Assembly (NCBI RefSeq): GCF_036898465.1
Contig: NZ_JARUMJ010000001.1
Coordinates: 3,348,001-3,412,000 of the forward strand
Length of the DNA stretch: 64,000 nucleotides
Direction of reading: 5' to 3'
Origin: Streptomyces sp. B21-105
GTDB lineage: Bacteria > Actinomycetota > Actinomycetes > Streptomycetales > Streptomycetaceae
Under the pieces are notes generated by a model that was not told the DNA's origin, ran no database searches, and was given only the letters and a program-made list of their open reading frames with translations. Position 1 is the first letter of the stretch, and the number at the start of each line of letters is the position of its first letter. Made by a program: the position numbers and the translations under genes. Positions 27,772 to 36,829 of the stretch are shown here, one piece after another.

Positions 27772-28452
27772 TCAACGCAGGTTGTCGTTGTTCATCTTCC
27801 GGGTGGAGATGATCTGGTCGATCAGGCCGTACGACAGCGCGTCCTCGGCCGTGAGGATCTTGTCGCGCTCGATGTCCTCGCGGATCTTCTCGATCGGCGT
27901 GGTGGAGTGCTTGGCCAGCATGTCCTCCAGCTGACCGCGCATCCGGAGGATCTCGTTGGCGGCGATCTCCAGGTCGGAGACCTGACCGCGGCCGGTCTCG
28001 CTGTACGGCTGGTGGATCAGCACGCGCGCGTTCGGCAGGGCCATGCGCTTGCCCGGCGTACCGGCGGCCAGCAGGATCGCGGCGGCGGAGGCCGCCTGGC
28101 CCATGCAGACCGTCTGGATGTCGGGCTTCACGAACTGCATGGTGTCGTAGATCGCGGTCAGCGCCGTGAAGGAGCCGCCGGGGCTGTTGATGTAGACGGA
28201 GATGTCCCGGTCCGGATCCATCGACTCCAGGCACAGCAGCTGCGCCATGACGTCGTTGGCGGAGGCGTCGTCGATCTGCACGCCGAGGAAGATCACGCGC
28301 TCTTCGAAGAGCTTCGCGTAAGGGTCGTACTCGCGGATGCCCTGGGAGGTGCGCTCGACGAAGCGCGGGATGACGTAACGGGACTCGGCGCGGGGGCCGG
28401 TGTATTCGGCCTCGGTGCGGGCGTAGATGCCGCTGCCGGGGAAGTCGTTCAC
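27772..28452 (-). CDS. clpP2: ATP-dependent Clp protease proteolytic subunit ClpP2
   Basis: 226 residues from ATG 28452. Serine protease of the Clp family: catalytic Ser in GQAASAAA, His in LIHQPY, Asp in ERDKILT. The N-terminal extension (about 30 residues, [20 protein letters not shown]) is processed or flexible in actinobacteria. ClpP2 forms the mixed ClpP1P2 tetradecamer with ClpP1, encoded 234 bp upstream. Degradation needs ClpX or ClpC. Confidence 0.97.
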   Translation of the reverse strand: MNDFPGSGIYARTEAEYTGPRAESRYVIPRFVERTSQGIREYDPYAKLFEERVIFLGVQIDDASANDVMAQLLCLESMDPDRDISVYINSPGGSFTALTAIYDTMQFVKPDIQTVCMGQAASAAAILLAAGTPGKRMALPNARVLIHQPYSETGRGQVSDLEIAANEILRMRGQLEDMLAKHSTTPIEKIREDIERDKILTAEDALSYGLIDQIISTRKMNNDNLR

Positions 28453-28686
28453 GGTGTCTCCTGGAGAGAGGGCTGGGGCGGTGGACTGAAGGGGCTGGAG
28501 AGGGGCGCTGACGGCTTCCGGGGGCCGCGGGCCCCCGCTGGGAGGCTCCGGGTGGCCCGGGGGCCCCGGAGGGCTTCCCGGGCCTCCGGGAGGCCTCAGC
28601 GGGCTCCTGGAGCCCTGGAAGGGATCAGGGGCTCAGGGGGCTCCGGGGAGCGCCCTGGGCGGCCCTGCCGCCGTCAGCGGCGACCC
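28453..28686 (-). other. GC-rich hairpin-dense gap between clpP1 and clpP2
   Basis: 234 bp with no gene. It is packed with overlapping GGGGCC / GGCCCC inverted repeats (for example around 28517-28536 and 28554-28572). Longer than expected inside an operon that must make both subunits in balance. It may act as an mRNA-processing or attenuation element. Confidence 0.5.
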
Positions 28687-29307
28687 TCAGGCCGCCCCGG
28701 TACCGCCGCCGCCCGGCATGCCGGCGGCCGTGGGGATGACGTCGTCGATGAGGCCGTACTCCTTGGCCTCGAAGGCGTCGAACCAGCGGTCGCGGTCCGA
28801 GTCGCGGGTGACCTGCTCGACCGTCTGGCCGGTGTGCTGCGAGGTCAGCTCGGCCATGCGCTTCTTGGTGTGCAGCAGCCGCTCGGCGTGGATCTTGATG
28901 TCCGAGGCCGAACCCGCCAGGCCGGCGGAGGGCTGGTGGATCAGGATCTCGGCGTTCGGCAGCGCGAAACGCTTGCCGGGGGTGCCCGCGCTGAGCAGGA
29001 ACTGGCCCATGGAGGCGGCCAGGCCCATCGCGATGGTCACCACGTCGTTCTTGATGAACTGCATGGTGTCGTAGATGGCCATTCCCGCGGTGATGGAACC
29101 GCCGGGGCTGTTGATGTAGAGGTAGATGTCCTTGTCCGGATCGGCGGCAAGGAGCAGCAGCTGTGCGGTGATCTTGTTGGCGATGTCGTCGTCGACCGGC
29201 TGGCCGAGGAAGATGATCCGCTCGCCGAGCAGCCGGTTGTAGACCTGGTCGCCGAGGCCACCACCGATGGAAGGCTCGCCGGCGGCGGAGGGCATCAGAT
29301 TCGTCAC
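28687..29307 (-). CDS. clpP1: ATP-dependent Clp protease proteolytic subunit ClpP1
   Basis: 206 residues from GTG 29307 ([20 protein letters not shown]), chosen because AGGTGG lies 4 nt upstream. GTG 29349 would add 14 residues and is the usual annotated start in relatives; ATG 29295 is also possible. Catalytic Ser in GLAASMGQ (about 99), His in LIHQPS, Asp in RDSDRDRW. Partner of ClpP2 in the mixed protease. Its transcription is known to depend on ClgR in Streptomyces, and a matching box lies upstream. Confidence 0.96.
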   Translation of the reverse strand: MTNLMPSAAGEPSIGGGLGDQVYNRLLGERIIFLGQPVDDDIANKITAQLLLLAADPDKDIYLYINSPGGSITAGMAIYDTMQFIKNDVVTIAMGLAASMGQFLLSAGTPGKRFALPNAEILIHQPSAGLAGSASDIKIHAERLLHTKKRMAELTSQHTGQTVEQVTRDSDRDRWFDAFEAKEYGLIDDVIPTAAGMPGGGGTGAA

Positions 29308-29440
29308 GTATCCACCTGCTCGTCTTACGACGGCGCCGGGCCGTCTCACGTGTACTGCCGGGGGCAACGGGGACTCCCCTGCCCTCGTATTCATGGACCC
29401 TAACGCGCGGGTCCCTTCGGGGAATCCCGGAGAGCTGGGT

Positions 29441-29457
29441 GTTCGCCGGGGGCGTAG
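29441..29457. promoter_or_regulatory. ClgR-type box upstream of clpP1
   Basis: GTTCGCCGGGGGCGTAG contains CGC-N5-GCG, the core of the actinobacterial ClgR box. It lies about 135 bp upstream of the clpP1 start, in the 337-bp gap to tig. ClgR regulation of clpP1P2 is established in Streptomyces; binding at this site is inferred. Confidence 0.55.
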
Positions 29458-29583
29458 CCCGGGGGGCCGGGTCGCGGGACGGGTACGGCACCCGGGGCCC
29501 GGGCCGCGGGGCGGGTACCGGTCGGGTTCCGGCCGCGGGCGGGCGTCGGCCGCTCACGCGTTTCCCGCGTCCCCGGGGAGGAC

Positions 29584-29617
29584 GACGGGCCCCGGGACAG
29601 AAGTCCCGGGGCCCGTC
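29584..29617 (-). terminator. terminator downstream of tig
   Basis: Perfect 15-bp stem, GACGGGCCCCGGGAC and its complement, with an AGAA loop. It lies 28 bp after the tig stop and insulates clpP1 from tig transcription. Confidence 0.9.
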
Positions 29618-29644
29618 GCACCTGCTTCAGAAACCGCTCGAGGC

Positions 29645-31039
29645 TCAGGCCTCGGGCTTCTCCTCGGGCGTCTCCTCGGTCTCGGCAGCGGCCTCGGCGG
29701 CCTCCGGAGCGGCCTCGTCCTCGTCCTCGTCGTCCAGGTCGATGACCTCGCCGTTGGTGTCCTTCACCGTGGCGGACTCGACGACCGTGGCCAGCGCCTT
29801 GCCGCGGGCGACCTCGCCGACCAGGAGCGGAACCTGGCCGCCCTCGACGACCGCCTGGGCGAACTGGTCGGGGGACATGCCGGAGGAGGCGGCACGGCGC
29901 ATGAGGTGCTCGGTGAGCTCCTCCTGGTTGACGTTCAGCTTCTCGCGCTTGACGAGCTCGTCGAGCACGAACTGGGTCTTGATGCCCTTGACCGCGGCCT
30001 CACGGGTCTCGGTCTCGAACTCCTCGGCGGTCTTGCCCTGGATCTCCAGGTACTTGTCGAGGTCGAGGCCCATCTGGCCGAGCTGGTGGTGCTCCAGGTT
30101 GTGCTTGCGGGTGTTGACCTCGTCCTCGAGCAGCTTCTCGGGGACGGGCACCTCGACGAGCTCCAGCAGCTTCTCGAGGACGCGCTCCTGGGCCTGCGTG
30201 GCCTGGTCGTACTGCTTCATGTTCTCGAGGCGCTTGCGGCTGTCCGCGCGGAGCTCGTCGAGGGTGTCGAACTCGGAGGCGAGCTGCGCGAACTCGTCGT
30301 CCAGCTCGGGGAGTTCGCGGGCGGCGACCTGGGTGACCTTGACGGTGACCTCGGCCTCCTTGCCGGCCGCCGAGCCGCCCTTCAGCTCGGAGGTGAAGGT
30401 GGTCTCGCCACCGGCCTCCAGGCCCTTGACGGCCTCGTCGATGCCTTCCAGCAGCTCGCCCGAGCCGATGGTGTAGGAGACGCCGCTGGCGACGCCGTCC
30501 TCGAGGACCTCGCCGTCGACCTTGGCCTCCAGGTCGACCGTCACGACGTCGCCGTCCTCGGCGGCACGCTCGACCGGGGAGGTCGAGGCGAAGCGCTCAC
30601 GGAGCTGCTCGACCGACTTGTCGATGTCCTCGTCCGTCACCTCGACGGCGTCGACCTCGACCTCGATGGAGGAGAAGTCCTCGGGGAGCTCGAGGGCGGG
30701 ACGGACGTCGACCTCGGCGGTGAAGTTCAGCGTCTCGCCGTCCTTCAGCTCCGTGATGTCGACCTCGGGCTGGCCGAGGACGTCGATCTCGGCCTCGTTG
30801 ACCGCCTCGGTGTAGAACTTCGGAAGCGCGTCGTTGACGGCCTCCTCCAGCACGGCGCCACGGCCGAAGCGCTGGTCGATGACCCGGGCGGGAATCTTGC
30901 CCTTACGGAAGCCCTTCACCGTGACCTGCTGGTTGATCTTCTTGTACGCCGCGTCGAGGCTGTCCTTGAGCTCCTCGAAGGGCACCTCGATGCTGAGCCG
31001 AACCCGAGTCGGGTTCAGGGTCTCCACGGCGCTCTTCAC
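29645..31039 (-). CDS. tig: trigger factor, ribosome-associated chaperone and prolyl isomerase
   Basis: 464 residues from GTG 31039, with AGGAG 8 nt upstream. The N-terminal ribosome-binding domain has the signature [13 protein letters not shown] middle FKBP-type PPIase domain follows ([12 protein letters not shown] to [12 protein letters not shown]), then a helical chaperone domain. The last 35 residues are strongly acidic (Asp/Glu/Ala). It binds the ribosome exit tunnel and folds nascent chains. Located upstream of clpP1P2 and clpX, the conserved tig-clpP-clpX order. A longer open frame upstream overlaps the tRNA gene and is not coding. Confidence 0.98.
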   Translation of the reverse strand: MKSAVETLNPTRVRLSIEVPFEELKDSLDAAYKKINQQVTVKGFRKGKIPARVIDQRFGRGAVLEEAVNDALPKFYTEAVNEAEIDVLGQPEVDITELKDGETLNFTAEVDVRPALELPEDFSSIEVEVDAVEVTDEDIDKSVEQLRERFASTSPVERAAEDGDVVTVDLEAKVDGEVLEDGVASGVSYTIGSGELLEGIDEAVKGLEAGGETTFTSELKGGSAAGKEAEVTVKVTQVAARELPELDDEFAQLASEFDTLDELRADSRKRLENMKQYDQATQAQERVLEKLLELVEVPVPEKLLEDEVNTRKHNLEHHQLGQMGLDLDKYLEIQGKTAEEFETETREAAVKGIKTQFVLDELVKREKLNVNQEELTEHLMRRAASSGMSPDQFAQAVVEGGQVPLLVGEVARGKALATVVESATVKDTNGEVIDLDDEDEDEAAPEAAEAAAETEETPEEKPEA

Positions 31040-31242
31040 GGTTCGGTCTCCTTGGGGGCTGACATCTTGGTTTCCGCCGGAGCCAGACCGGCTCCCGCAA
31101 ATTCGCCGCCCGGAGGACTTCAGCAGGAAGAGACACACGGGCGTGCAGCTTGCATAGTAACGGCAGCAGGGACACGCCCCAAAGGCGATCAAGCGAGGTG
31201 ATCGCGGAGATGGCCGGTGACGGCAGGCGAGAGCCGCGGTAC

Positions 31243-31319
31243 TGGTCGGGGTGGCGGGATTTGAACCCACGGCCTTCCGCTCCCAAAGCGGACGCGCTAC
31301 CAAGCTGCGCCACACCCCG
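31243..31319 (-). tRNA. tRNA-Pro (anticodon UGG)
   Basis: 77 nt including an encoded CCA. Acceptor CGGGGTG pairs with CACCCCG, discriminator A; anticodon stem TCCGC/GCGGA with loop TTTGGGA gives TGG; the T-loop GGTTCAAATCC is intact. It lies upstream of tig on the same strand. Confidence 0.97.
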
Positions 31320-31486
31320 TCTGGTGCGACACGTAGGGTACATGCCCGCAGGCCGTCTGACCGCCGCATTTACCGAGCCCCGGGGTGGCCCGCGAGGGGA
31401 CACGGAAAACGCGGTGTGCGACAGGGGGCGCCGACCCGCTACGATGCCTGCAGTGCCGCGGTCGGCTGACCTGCGGCGCGACGTGT

Positions 31487-31557
31487 GCGGGCGTAGCTCA
31501 ATGGTAGAGCACTAGTCTTCCAAACTAGCTACGCGGGTTCGATTCCCGTCGCCCGCT
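31487..31557 (+). tRNA. tRNA-Gly (anticodon UCC)
   Basis: 71 nt. Acceptor GCGGGCG pairs with CGCCCGC; anticodon stem CTAGT/ACTAG with loop CTTCCAA gives TCC; T-arm GGGTTCGATTCCC. CCA is not encoded. Divergent from tRNA-Pro; the gap of 167 bp holds both promoters. Confidence 0.97.
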
Positions 31558-31655
31558 CTGCACGACGTAGGCCCGGGTGAGAGGGCGATTTCCTCTCCTC
31601 GGGCCTTCGGCGTTCCCTGGGGGCGTTCCAGCCCTTCGCGCGGCGGTCGCCAGGA

Positions 31656-31850
31656 TCAGAAACTGATCGAGTTGATCGTGTCGGCGAGCGAGTCGAGGAA
31701 GCGTTGGATCGACGGGGCCATGCCGGTCGAGGCGAGGAAGAAGCCGAACAGTATGGCGACGATCGCCGGGCCGGCCTTGATCGACCCGCCCCGGATCAGT
31801 ACCACCAGGATGATCGCCAACAGCAGCACCACTGACAGTGAGATGGCCAC
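31656..31850 (-). CDS. small conserved membrane protein (64 aa)
   Basis: 64 residues, MAISLSVVLLLAIILVVLIRGGS, with two membrane helices (about 3-19 and 26-43) and a short amphipathic tail. It resembles small hypothetical proteins found next to this tRNA-Gly in streptomycetes, but I do not recognise a functional family. It is single-gene and transcribed toward the tRNA. The start is the only plausible one. Role unknown. Confidence 0.7.
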   Translation of the reverse strand: MAISLSVVLLLAIILVVLIRGGSIKAGPAIVAILFGFFLASTGMAPSIQRFLDSLADTINSISF

Positions 31851-32271
31851 AACTGATCACACGCCCTCGGTCGGTCCGCACTCCCGAGACCATCGTGCCA
31901 CCAACCCGGCTCACCTATGCGGCCCATGACGCATCATCGCGCGGCCGGTCGGTCGCCGACATGCCGCGGACTGTTCGGATCACGCGCCGACGCGCGTGCC
32001 GACTCATGTGCCGACCCATATGCCGGGAGCGGGAATTGGGGGGCTCGGTTTCCTTGTCCACACAATGCCTGCGCAGTTATTTCGAATTGTGGCCGCAGGG
32101 GCGGTGCCGTGCATCAACTACCGGCCCACAAGCGGCGTTTTGCACCTTTTAGTCGGGATGAAATGTGACATCACGGATGGTCTCCCGCCCCATCCCGTCC
32201 TGTCGGCCGTGCCGTCGAAGAGAAATACGAGGAATGACCAGCGGCGTTTTACGCATTGCCGCGCGCGGCAC
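31851..32271. other. 421-bp gap upstream of the acyltransferase gene
   Basis: No gene is supported. It is somewhat AT-richer than its surroundings (around 32040-32240). It has short direct repeats of GTGCCGAC (near 31997 and 32011) and holds the divergent promoters of the small membrane protein and the acyltransferase. No riboswitch or RNA is recognised. Confidence 0.4.
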
Positions 32272-32277
32272 TAGGGT
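32272..32277 (+). promoter_or_regulatory. -10 element of the acyltransferase gene (leaderless)
   Basis: TAGGGT, then 7 nt, then ATG 32285, with no Shine-Dalgarno. Probably starts transcription at or next to the initiation codon. Confidence 0.5.
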
Positions 32278-32284
32278 GCCTCAA

Positions 32285-33610
32285 ATGTCCCACGCCGCCT
32301 CGTCTCTTGTTCCGAGCACGCGCTCGTCCCCGAACCAGAACGACCAGCACGACCAGAAGGCTCAGAAAGCTCAGAAAGCTCAGAAGGGTCAGAAGGGTCA
32401 GCAGGGCCAGCACGACCAGAACGGTCCACGCGGTCGGCGCGACCGGTCCCGGGACAGATCCGCCGAGCGCCCGGCCCCGCGGACCACCGCGCCGCGTGAC
32501 GCCTTCTTCGACAACGCCAAGTACCTGGCGATCGTGCTGGTGGCCGTGGGGCACTCCTGGGAGCCGCTCAAGGGCGACAGCCGGGTGCTGCAGGCGGCTT
32601 ACATGTTCGTGTACGCGTTCCACATGCCGGCTTTCATCGTCATCTCCGGCTTCTTCTCCCGAAGCTTCGACGGCAGCCCCGCCCGGCTCAAGCGCCTGAT
32701 CACCGGCATCGCCGTGCCGTACGTCGTCTTCGAGACCGCCTACCCCGTCTTCCGGCGCTACGTCGACCACAACCCCGCCCAGGACATCAGCCTTCTCGAC
32801 CCCTGGTACCTCACCTGGTTCTTGTGCGCACTGTTCGTCTGGCGGCTCACCACCCCGGCCTGGAAGCTCGTCCGGCATCCGCTGCCGCTGGCGCTGGGCC
32901 TCTCCATGCTGGCGACCGTCACCCCCGCCATCGGCGACGACCTGGACCTCCAGCGGGTACTGCAGTTCCTGCCGTTCTTCGTGCTGGGCCTGTGCCTCAA
33001 GCCCGAGCACTTCCGCCTGGTGCGCCGGCGCGCGGTGCGGATCGCGGCCGTGCCGGTGTCGGCGTTCGCGCTGGCCTTCGCCTACTGGGCGGTGCCGCGG
33101 ATGAACGTCTCCTGGCTCTACCACCGCGACTCCGCGCAGGAGCTGGGCGCTCCCTGGTGGGCCGGGCCCGTCATGCAGCTCGCCCTGTTCGGCTGCTCGC
33201 TGCTGCTGAGCGCCTGTTTCCTCTCCTGGGTGCCGGGCCGCACGACGTGGTTCACGGTCCTCGGCGCGGGCACGCTGTACGGCTATCTGCTGCACGGTTT
33301 CCTCATCAGGACCGCCGACTACCGCGGCTGGTTCGAGCACCCCGCGCTGCACCGCCCGCTCGGGGAGATCGCCGTCAGTGTCGCCGTGGCCGTGGCCGTC
33401 ACCCTGTTGTGCGCCCCGCCGGTACGACGCGCCTTCCGGTTCGTGATCGAGCCGAGGATGGAGTGGGCCTTCAAGCGGGACGCCGCCCGGCTCGCCCGCG
33501 AGCGCGAGAAGAGCGAGCAGGGCGAGCGGCCCGCGGAGAGCCGGCGGCTCGAGAAGGGCGAGCGGCTCGAGGAGGAACCGCAGCAGGTGGCGGGACGGCT
33601 CGGGGGCTAG
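32285..33610 (+). CDS. acyltransferase family 3 membrane protein
   Basis: 441 residues from ATG 32285; earlier in-frame ATGs at 32165 and 32234 add an unlikely 40 or 17 residues. After a charged, low-complexity N-terminus (about 75 residues, including a QKA repeat) come about ten membrane helices with the family motif FFDNAKYLAIVLVAVGHSW and the loop FHMPAFIVISGFF. Such enzymes O-acylate extracytoplasmic sugars or peptidoglycan. Acceptor unknown. The C-terminal 45 residues are highly charged. It converges with the HD gene, overlapping it by 4 bp. Confidence 0.88.
   Translation: MSHAASSLVPSTRSSPNQNDQHDQKAQKAQKAQKGQKGQQGQHDQNGPRGRRDRSRDRSAERPAPRTTAPRDAFFDNAKYLAIVLVAVGHSWEPLKGDSRVLQAAYMFVYAFHMPAFIVISGFFSRSFDGSPARLKRLITGIAVPYVVFETAYPVFRRYVDHNPAQDISLLDPWYLTWFLCALFVWRLTTPAWKLVRHPLPLALGLSMLATVTPAIGDDLDLQRVLQFLPFFVLGLCLKPEHFRLVRRRAVRIAAVPVSAFALAFAYWAVPRMNVSWLYHRDSAQELGAPWWAGPVMQLALFGCSLLLSACFLSWVPGRTTWFTVLGAGTLYGYLLHGFLIRTADYRGWFEHPALHRPLGEIAVSVAVAVAVTLLCAPPVRRAFRFVIEPRMEWAFKRDAARLAREREKSEQGERPAESRRLEKGERLEEEPQQVAGRLGG
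32354..32407 (+). repeat. in-frame 9-bp tandem repeat, six units
   Basis: Six units of 9 bp (CAGAAGGCT type) encode QKA-QKA-QKA-QKG-QKG-QQG in the disordered N-terminus of the acyltransferase. The period is a multiple of three, so copy-number change would keep the frame. Confidence 0.85.
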
Positions 33611-34200
33611 GCATCTTCGTGCCCGAGGCCGGGGCGTCGCTCCGGAGGGGTGGCGAGGCCGAGGAGTGCGCGCATGCGTGCGTACTTCTCCGTCAGCCGC
33701 GTGCGGGTGGCTTCGTCCAGGGTGGCGAGCCGGGTGGGGTCCGCGTTGTGTGCCAGGTCCGCCTCCTTCACCAGCAGGGCGCCCGGCGTGGCCAGGACCC
33801 GGGCCGCGTACGTCTCGGGCGTCTGCCCCGCCCGCTTGGTCAGGGCGAGGACGACGGCCTTCGTGCGGTCGCTCAGCGCGGCCGCCGCCAGCCAGGCCTC
33901 GGTGAGGGCGTCGTCCTCGACGGCGTCGTGCAGCCAGGCGGCCGCGATCTGGTCGTCGTCGCCGCCACGCGCGCGTACCCCCTCCGCGACCGCCTGGAGG
34001 TGTTCGGCGTAGGGGCGGCCCGCCTTGTCGGTCTGCCCCTCGTGGGCGTCGCGGGCGAGGGCCTCGACCTCGGGCAGGGTGAGCAGGACGGTCCCCTCTC
34101 GTCGGGAGAGCTCACGGTTCGCGGGAGCTCGGTTCTGGCGGGCGTTCAGATGTGGTCGGAGCTCGGATTTCGTCAGAGCTCGGATTTCGTCGGAGTTCAC
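33607..34200 (-). CDS. HD-domain hydrolase, (p)ppGpp-hydrolase-like
   Basis: 197 residues from GTG 34200, the only in-frame start before the domain, 3 nt after the PP2C stop (coupled translation). The HD domain, about residues 40-175, has HEGQTDKAGRPYAEHL, WLHDAVED (the HD pair) and KEADLAHNADP, as in SpoT/MESH1-type phosphohydrolases. No synthetase domain. Possible role in ppGpp or other nucleotide turnover, but no substrate is proven. The N-terminal 38 residues include a 17-bp DNA repeat and look unconserved. Confidence 0.8.
   Translation of the reverse strand: MNSDEIRALTKSELRPHLNARQNRAPANRELSRREGTVLLTLPEVEALARDAHEGQTDKAGRPYAEHLQAVAEGVRARGGDDDQIAAAWLHDAVEDDALTEAWLAAAALSDRTKAVVLALTKRAGQTPETYAARVLATPGALLVKEADLAHNADPTRLATLDEATRTRLTEKYARMRALLGLATPPERRPGLGHEDA
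34159..34192 (-). repeat. 17-bp tandem repeat inside the HD-gene start region
   Basis: Two perfect-but-one copies of GAGCTCGGATTTCGTC(A/G), at 34159-34175 and 34176-34192, with a partial third. They fall in codons 3-14 of the HD protein. 17 is not a multiple of three, so loss or gain of a unit would shift the frame. Confidence 0.8.
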
Positions 34201-34203
34201 GGT

Positions 34204-35388
34204 TCAGGACAGCGTTGCCGGCTGGGCCGTCGGGCCCTCGTGGCAGATCAGCAGCAGGGCGCGGTCGTCGTTGACGTCCTTCGCGACGGCCTCGATCAGG
34301 TGCCAGGCGGCGCCCTGGAAGCCGCCGGCGACATAGCGGTCGGCCTCGCCGGTGAGGCGGTCGATGCCCTCGACGATGTCCCGGTCGGAGGTCTCCACCA
34401 GGCCGTCGGTGAACAGCATCAGCACGTCACCGGGGCGCAGCGAGCCCTTCACCGGGTCGAACTGGGCGCCGTCGTACACCCCGAGGAGGGGGCCTTCTGC
34501 GGCCTTCTCCTCCCAGCGGCCGCTGCCCGCGCTGAGCTGGAGGCCCGGCGGGTGGCCGGCCGAGTAGAGCTCGTAGTCGCCGGAGTCGAGGTCGAGGACG
34601 AGGTGGATGGAGGTCGCGAAGCCCTCGTCCCAGTCCTGGCGCAGCAGGTAGCCGTTGGCGGCCGGGAGGAAGGCGTGCGGGGGCAGCGAGCCGAGCAGGC
34701 CGCCGAAGGCGCCCGACAGCAGCAGCGCGCGCGAACCGGCGTCCATGCCCTTGCCGGAGACGTCGGTGAGGACGACTTCCAGGGTGCGGCCGCCGTTGGT
34801 GCGGGCCGCGACGACGAAGTCCCCGGAGAACGACTGGCCGCCCGCGGGCCGCAGCGCCATCTCGCGGTGCCAGCCCGGCGGCAGACCCGGCAGCTTGCTC
34901 TGCACGCGGATGCGTTCGCGCAGGTCGAACAGCATGGTTCCGCCGCGCCGCCAGGGCACGCCGACGCGGCTGCGGAACTGGGCGATGAGCAGTCCGAAGA
35001 AACCGCATGCGGCGACCACGAGCACCACGCCGGGCGTGACCCGGGAGGGGCCGTCCGTATAGGGGCCAAGCCGCACCGACTCCACGATGAGGGCGGTCGC
35101 GGCCGCCGCGTACAGCCCGAGCAGACTCGACGGGCGCAGCAGCAGGCCACCGGCGACGATCGGCAGGACGAGGGCGGCCGGGGAGCACCACACCGAGTTG
35201 GCGAGGGTGGTGGCGGCGATCAGCGGGACGGTGAGCAGCAGGAAGGCGAGGGCGATCCAGTCCGAGCCGTCGCCGCGGAAGTAGTCGACGGCGCTTCTGC
35301 GCACGCCGGTGCGGACCCGGTGCATCAAGTGCTTCAACCGGGCCGTCAACGTCTCGGCTTCCGCGCGCCGCTGTCGTCCTGCTGCCAT
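34204..35388 (-). CDS. membrane-anchored PP2C-type (SpoIIE family) serine phosphatase
   Basis: 394 residues. N-terminal basic segment, then about four membrane helices (about 45-150), then a SpoIIE/RsbU-type phosphatase domain (about 170-390). Metal-binding aspartates sit in FSGDFV, VLTDVSGKGMDAG and LFTDGLVE. Such enzymes dephosphorylate anti-anti-sigma factors in partner-switching stress pathways. No sensor domain besides the membrane part is seen, and no partner anti-sigma gene is nearby. Upstream of, and translationally coupled to, the HD hydrolase. Confidence 0.9.
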   Translation of the reverse strand: MAAGRQRRAEAETLTARLKHLMHRVRTGVRRSAVDYFRGDGSDWIALAFLLLTVPLIAATTLANSVWCSPAALVLPIVAGGLLLRPSSLLGLYAAAATALIVESVRLGPYTDGPSRVTPGVVLVVAACGFFGLLIAQFRSRVGVPWRRGGTMLFDLRERIRVQSKLPGLPPGWHREMALRPAGGQSFSGDFVVAARTNGGRTLEVVLTDVSGKGMDAGSRALLLSGAFGGLLGSLPPHAFLPAANGYLLRQDWDEGFATSIHLVLDLDSGDYELYSAGHPPGLQLSAGSGRWEEKAAEGPLLGVYDGAQFDPVKGSLRPGDVLMLFTDGLVETSDRDIVEGIDRLTGEADRYVAGGFQGAAWHLIEAVAKDVNDDRALLLICHEGPTAQPATLS

Positions 35389-35551
35389 TAGTTCGGGACC
35401 CTATCCATCCAACCCGCCGCTTGGCACGGGAGGTCCCACTTGTCCCCCGTCCGAGGTTCGCCCTCACAGTGAACGTCACGGAAAGCGCTCGCGCCGCCAA
35501 GAGGGCGAAATTCCCTGGCTCGACCCCGTTCGGGCTGCTACGCATGAGCTC

Positions 35552-36829
35552 ATGACGAGTGAGACGGGTGAGGCGGGTCACGGTGGAGCGGCGCGGGCGA
35601 CGACGACCGGGATGCGGGTGCTGCGGCAGGACGAATGGGACACGTGGTACGACGCTCTGGTGCGCGCCTTCGGCGGGGTCCCCGAGCCGGCCGAGGAGCG
35701 GGAGCTTTACCGGTCGCTCACCCCGTACGACCGCTGCCTCGGTGTGTGGGACGGCGACGCGTGTGTGGCGACGGCGGGTGCGTACGACTTCCGGCTGACC
35801 GTGCCCGGCGGGGCGTCGACGCCGGCGGCGGGCGTGACGATGGTCGGGGTGAGCGCGACGCACCGGCGGCGCGGGATTCTGACGTCGATGATGCGGCGGC
35901 TGCTGGACGACGCGCGCGCGGAGGGGCGGCCGCTCGCCGTTCTCACCGCCTCCGAGCCTGACATCTACGGACGGTTCGGGTTCGCCGCGGCGACTTTCGG
36001 GCTGTACGCCGAGATCGACACCAGCCGGGTGCGGCTGGCCGTCCCGGACGGCACGGACGAGGTACGGCTGCGGTACGCGGACCCCGGCGTGGAACTGGCG
36101 GTGTGCGAGGCGGTGTACGCGCGGACGGTGGCCGGCCGGGCCGGGATGCTCGCGCGGCGGCCCGGCTGGGAACGGCTCGGAGTGCTCGATCCGGAGAGTT
36201 CGCGGGGCGGGGCGTCGCCGCTGCAGTGCGTGGTCGCCGAACGAAACGGCGAGGTGAGCGGTTACGCCCGTTTCCGGGTGCGTCCCGAGTGGCGGCACAG
36301 CGGGCAGAACGGTCGGGTGGTGCTCCAGGATCTGGCCGCGGTCGACGCGCTGTCGCAGGCCGCGTTGTGGCGGTTCCTGTTCGGGATCGACCTGACCACC
36401 TCGCTGGAGGTTCGGGGACGGCCCGTGGACGAGGGGTGGCAGCATCTCGTCTCCGATGTCCGGCGGTGCGAACTGCGGGTGCGGGACGCGTTGTACGCGC
36501 GGCTCGTGGAGGTCGGCGCGGCGCTGGAAGCGCGGACGTACCAGGCGCCGGTGGACGTGGTGCTGGACGTCGAGGACGCCTTCTGCCCCTGGAACTCCGG
36601 GCGTTGGCGGCTCTCCGGGGACGTCAAGGGCGCGGTGTGCTCGCGGACGTCCGACGCGGCCGACCTTGCCCTGTCCGTACGGGAGTTGGGGGCGGCCTAC
36701 CTCGGCGGGGTGAGCCTGGCGGCGCTGGGCACGGCCGGCCGGGTGCGGGAGATCAGGCCGGGAGCACTGGCAGAGGCGGCGTTGGGGTTCGGGGAGGTCA
36801 CAGCGCCCTGGCTGCCGCACGGGTTCTAG
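35552..36829 (+). CDS. Eis-like GNAT family N-acetyltransferase
   Basis: 425 residues from ATG 35552 (in-frame ATG 35309 is too far upstream). The N-terminal GNAT domain holds the acetyl-CoA loop VGVSATHRRRGILTSM and the tyrosine motif YGRFGF that serves as general acid in Eis. A second GNAT-like region and a C-terminal sterol-carrier-like domain follow. It ends HGF, whose carboxylate lies in the active site in Eis. Acetylates amines of small molecules, possibly aminoglycosides; the true substrate is unknown. Divergent from the phosphatase gene and convergent with the glycosylase. Confidence 0.9.
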   Translation: MTSETGEAGHGGAARATTTGMRVLRQDEWDTWYDALVRAFGGVPEPAEERELYRSLTPYDRCLGVWDGDACVATAGAYDFRLTVPGGASTPAAGVTMVGVSATHRRRGILTSMMRRLLDDARAEGRPLAVLTASEPDIYGRFGFAAATFGLYAEIDTSRVRLAVPDGTDEVRLRYADPGVELAVCEAVYARTVAGRAGMLARRPGWERLGVLDPESSRGGASPLQCVVAERNGEVSGYARFRVRPEWRHSGQNGRVVLQDLAAVDALSQAALWRFLFGIDLTTSLEVRGRPVDEGWQHLVSDVRRCELRVRDALYARLVEVGAALEARTYQAPVDVVLDVEDAFCPWNSGRWRLSGDVKGAVCSRTSDAADLALSVRELGAAYLGGVSLAALGTAGRVREIRPGALAEAALGFGEVTAPWLPHGF

